Shown here piece by piece: positions 4,933 through 6,790 of a DNA stretch of 6,790 nucleotides (the stretch's first letter is position 1; the number at the start of each line of letters is the position of its first letter). The translations under genes and the position numbers were made by a program. Source of the stretch: Candidatus Coatesiibacteriota bacterium. Lineage in GTDB: Bacteria > Oederibacteriota > CAKKQC01. The stretch is from NCBI GenBank assembly GCA_023265785.1, contig JAHFSL010000136.1, forward strand, positions 1 through 6,790, read 5' to 3'. The notes under the pieces are model-generated. The model searched no databases, was not told where the DNA came from, and saw nothing but the letters and a program-made list of their open reading frames with translations.

Positions 4933-6213
4933 ATGAATGGAGTTGCCCTCCCCGCGCTGTCATCCCGACTGCGCGACCTCGCGAAGCGTCAGCCGGCGCA
5001 CACCACCTTGCTTGGCGAGTTCTACCGTGACGAGGAGGTCTACCGGGCCGACCTGGACCGGATCTGGCGGACGGGCTGGCTGTTTGCCGCCCATTCCTGC
5101 GAACTGGCGGCGGCCGGGGATTTTGTAACGTTGGAGGTCGGGGACGATCCCCTCATGGTGGTGCGCGGGGAGGACGGGGCCGCGCGCGCCTTCCACAATG
5201 TCTGCCGGCACCGCGGCTCCATTGTTTGCACCACGCCCCACGGCCACCTGGGCAAGCGCATCGTCTGCCCGTACCACCAGTGGTCCTATGACCTGGATGG
5301 GAAACTCGCCCGCGCCACCGGGATGCAGGAGGACTTGCAGAAGGAGGACTTGGGCCTGCATCCGGTCCACCTGAACGAGTGCGAGGGGCTGATCTTTATC
5401 TCGCTCGCCGCATCGCCGCCGCCCTTCGATCCGGCCGGGGCGGAGCTGGGGCCCGTCCTGAAGCCGCAGGGATTGAAGCGTGCCAGGGTGGCCAAGATCC
5501 TGGACTACCGGGTCGCGGCCAACTGGAAGCTGGTCTGGGAGAACAACCGGGAGTGCTTCCATTGTGTCTCGAACCATCCCCAATATGTGAAGGCCAACTT
5601 CGACCACTACAACCCGGATGATGTGACTCCACGAATCCGGGAGCAGATGGTGGCCATGGTGAAGCGGGCCGAAGCCAAGTGGGCGGCCTGCGGGCTGGGC
5701 ACGCCCCGCACCGAGACGGGCCTGACCCCGTTCCCCGACGCCGAGAAGAACATCTGGTTCGCGGGTAATCGCACGCCGCTGGTGGAGGGCTGGGTTTCGG
5801 AGTCCATGGACGGCAAGCAGGTCTCCACGCTCATGGGGGAGTATCCCGACCCCGATGTGGGCACGATGCGGGTGCGGACCCTGCCCAACTTCTGGAACCA
5901 CTCCTCGTGCGATCACGGCGTGACCACCCGGCTCCTGCCGGGGGGGGCCCAGACGACCCTGATCCGGGCGTACTGGCTGGTGGACGCGCAGGCCGTCGAG
6001 GGCCGGGACTACGACCTGGTGAAAATGATGCCGTTCTGGCAATTGACCTCCGAGCAGGACTGGACGATCTGCGAACGGCAACAGCAGGGCGTCAACTCCT
6101 CCGCCTACCTGCCGGGGCCCTACTCCACCTACAAGGAATACAACGTGGACTCGTTCATCCGGTGGTACCTGGGCCGGCTGGTGGGAACTGCGGCCGCCGC
6201 GGGCGTGGCGTGA
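4933..6213 (+). CDS. Rieske non-haem iron oxygenase, betaine/carnitine demethylase type (ring-hydroxylating alpha-subunit family)
   Basis: This is a soluble oxygenase in which a Rieske 2Fe-2S cluster passes electrons to a mononuclear iron that activates O2. It has 426 residues. The Rieske domain has CRHRGS (C91, H93) and CPYHQW (C112, H115). The catalytic domain has NWKLVWENNRECFHC (197-211) with H210 and H215 as iron ligands, and D376 in SEQDW as the likely third. E207 sits where naphthalene dioxygenase has its bridging Asp; a Glu here is known in carnitine oxygenase CntA. The end, with QQGVNSSAYLPGPYS (384-398), recalls glycine-betaine and proline-betaine demethylases (GbcA, Stc2), so oxidative N-demethylation of a quaternary amine is more likely than ring hydroxylation. 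No reductase or beta subunit is visible. It overlaps the next gene as GTGA. The substrate is inferred, not shown. Confidence 0.92.
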   Translation: MNGVALPALSSRLRDLAKRQPAHTTLLGEFYRDEEVYRADLDRIWRTGWLFAAHSCELAAAGDFVTLEVGDDPLMVVRGEDGAARAFHNVCRHRGSIVCTTPHGHLGKRIVCPYHQWSYDLDGKLARATGMQEDLQKEDLGLHPVHLNECEGLIFISLAASPPPFDPAGAELGPVLKPQGLKRARVAKILDYRVAANWKLVWENNRECFHCVSNHPQYVKANFDHYNPDDVTPRIREQMVAMVKRAEAKWAACGLGTPRTETGLTPFPDAEKNIWFAGNRTPLVEGWVSESMDGKQVSTLMGEYPDPDVGTMRVRTLPNFWNHSSCDHGVTTRLLPGGAQTTLIRAYWLVDAQAVEGRDYDLVKMMPFWQLTSEQDWTICERQQQGVNSSAYLPGPYSTYKEYNVDSFIRWYLGRLVGTAAAAGVA

Positions 6214-6790
6214 CGCGCAACCGGAAGAAGAGCCCCCGCTACGAGGGCTGGCGTCGGCGCATCTTCGGGATCACCTGGCTGTCGTATGTCGGGTTCTATC
6301 TGGTCCGCAAGGCTTTTCCCGTGGCCAAGAATGAATTGAAAAAGGCCGAGGTCCTGGGCCTGACCAACGGACAGTTGGCCTGGATGGACGCCTTCAATTC
6401 GGGGGCGTACGCTCTGGGGCAGTTCATCTGGGGTCCGCTGGGGGACCGGGCGGGGACGCGGGCGGTGATCCTGATCGGCATGCTGGGGGCGGTGTGCGCG
6501 GCGCTGTTCATGGGCTGGACCACGTCGGTGGTGGTCATGGCGGCCCTGCTGACGGTTCAGGGGTTCTGCCAGGCCAGCGGCTGGGCGCCGCTCTCCAAGA
6601 ACCTGGGCGAGTTCTTCTCGGCCGAGGAGCGGGGCACGGTCATGGGGTTCTGGTGCACCAACTACGCGTTCGGCGGGTTCATCGGATCGGCGGTGGCGGG
6701 CGCGGCGGCGCAGGCGCTCGGGTGGCGGTGGGCGTTCTTTGTTCCCGCCGGACTCCTGTTCGGTATCTGGATTCTCTTCCACCTGTTCCA
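6210..6790 (+). CDS. MFS transporter, organophosphate:phosphate antiporter (GlpT/UhpT) family; C-terminal half outside window
   Basis: The GTG at 6210-6212 shares GTGA with the stop of the oxygenase gene, and the frame stays open to the right edge, giving 193 residues of an expected 400-450. About six membrane spans are visible (roughly 20-33, 58-76, 84-102, 105-122, 145-168 and 174-192). The basic start (MTRNRKK) fits a cytoplasmic N-terminus. Family signs are YLVRKAF (30-36), matching the YLVRKNF of GlpT whose Arg45 binds phosphate; the loop motif GPLGDRAGTR (75-84); and GWAPLSKNLGEFFSAEERG (124-142), matching the GMGWPP...KERG region of GlpT. The GlpT His165 position appears to be Asn151, so the substrate may differ. 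Coupling to a betaine-type oxygenase suggests it imports that enzyme's substrate or a phosphorylated relative; this is inference. Confidence 0.88.
   Translation, partial: MTRNRKKSPRYEGWRRRIFGITWLSYVGFYLVRKAFPVAKNELKKAEVLGLTNGQLAWMDAFNSGAYALGQFIWGPLGDRAGTRAVILIGMLGAVCAALFMGWTTSVVVMAALLTVQGFCQASGWAPLSKNLGEFFSAEERGTVMGFWCTNYAFGGFIGSAVAGAAAQALGWRWAFFVPAGLLFGIWILFHLF

Noticed and set aside
5940..5947. Run of eight G in the Rieske gene as a phase-variation tract
   Set aside because: It encodes an ordinary Pro-Gly-Gly-Ala stretch in a GC-rich gene, and a metabolic oxygenase is not a typical phase-variable gene.
4960..6081. 373-codon minus-strand open frame opposite the Rieske gene
   Set aside because: Antisense shadow of a gene whose Rieske and iron ligands are all intact; its translation is low-complexity and shows no domain.

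Overview
This is a GC-rich, gene-dense bacterial window of ordinary chromosomal type. It holds seven genes in two divergent groups. A lipopolysaccharide-core-type glycosyltransferase suggests a Gram-negative envelope. Dense packing with 4-base stop/start overlaps and the gene mix would fit Verrucomicrobiota or a similar phylum, but the lineage is a guess. No tRNA, rRNA, CRISPR array or mobile element was seen.

Leftward group (minus strand, from 4842 down to 1). It begins with a ferredoxin-type nitrite/sulfite reductase (4842-3058). After a single in-frame TAG comes an alpha-helical, HEPN-like protein (3030-2572), then an uncharacterised 194-residue protein (2575-1991) and a WaaE-like family 2 glycosyltransferase (about 1994-1230). 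Junctions are tight: a 27-nt in-frame linker after the TAG, then a GTGA overlap, then a CTGA overlap that seems to force a rare CTG start. After a 229-nt gap lies the DNA-repair AAA+ ATPase gene rarA (1000 to beyond base 1), cut by the window edge. That gap holds a good minus-strand promoter, two perfect inverted repeats and a terminator-like hairpin plus T-rich run ending just before the rarA start. It looks like a roughly 195-nt structured RNA or leader.

Rightward group (plus strand, from 4933). A Rieske non-haem iron oxygenase of the betaine-demethylase/carnitine-oxygenase type (4933-6213) overlaps by 4 bases an MFS transporter of the organophosphate:phosphate antiporter family, which runs off the right edge. 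The pair looks like an uptake-plus-oxidative-demethylation module for a quaternary-amine-like compound. The 90-bp divergent spacer (4843-4932) has promoter-like elements on both strands so close to the start codons that the mRNAs may be leaderless.

The most interesting point is the reductase/HEPN-like junction. The only thing separating the two frames is one TAG, and the 9 codons after it read as natural protein (DWGDPREYT) running straight into the next domain. This suggests a split fusion gene, programmed readthrough, or a sequencing error.
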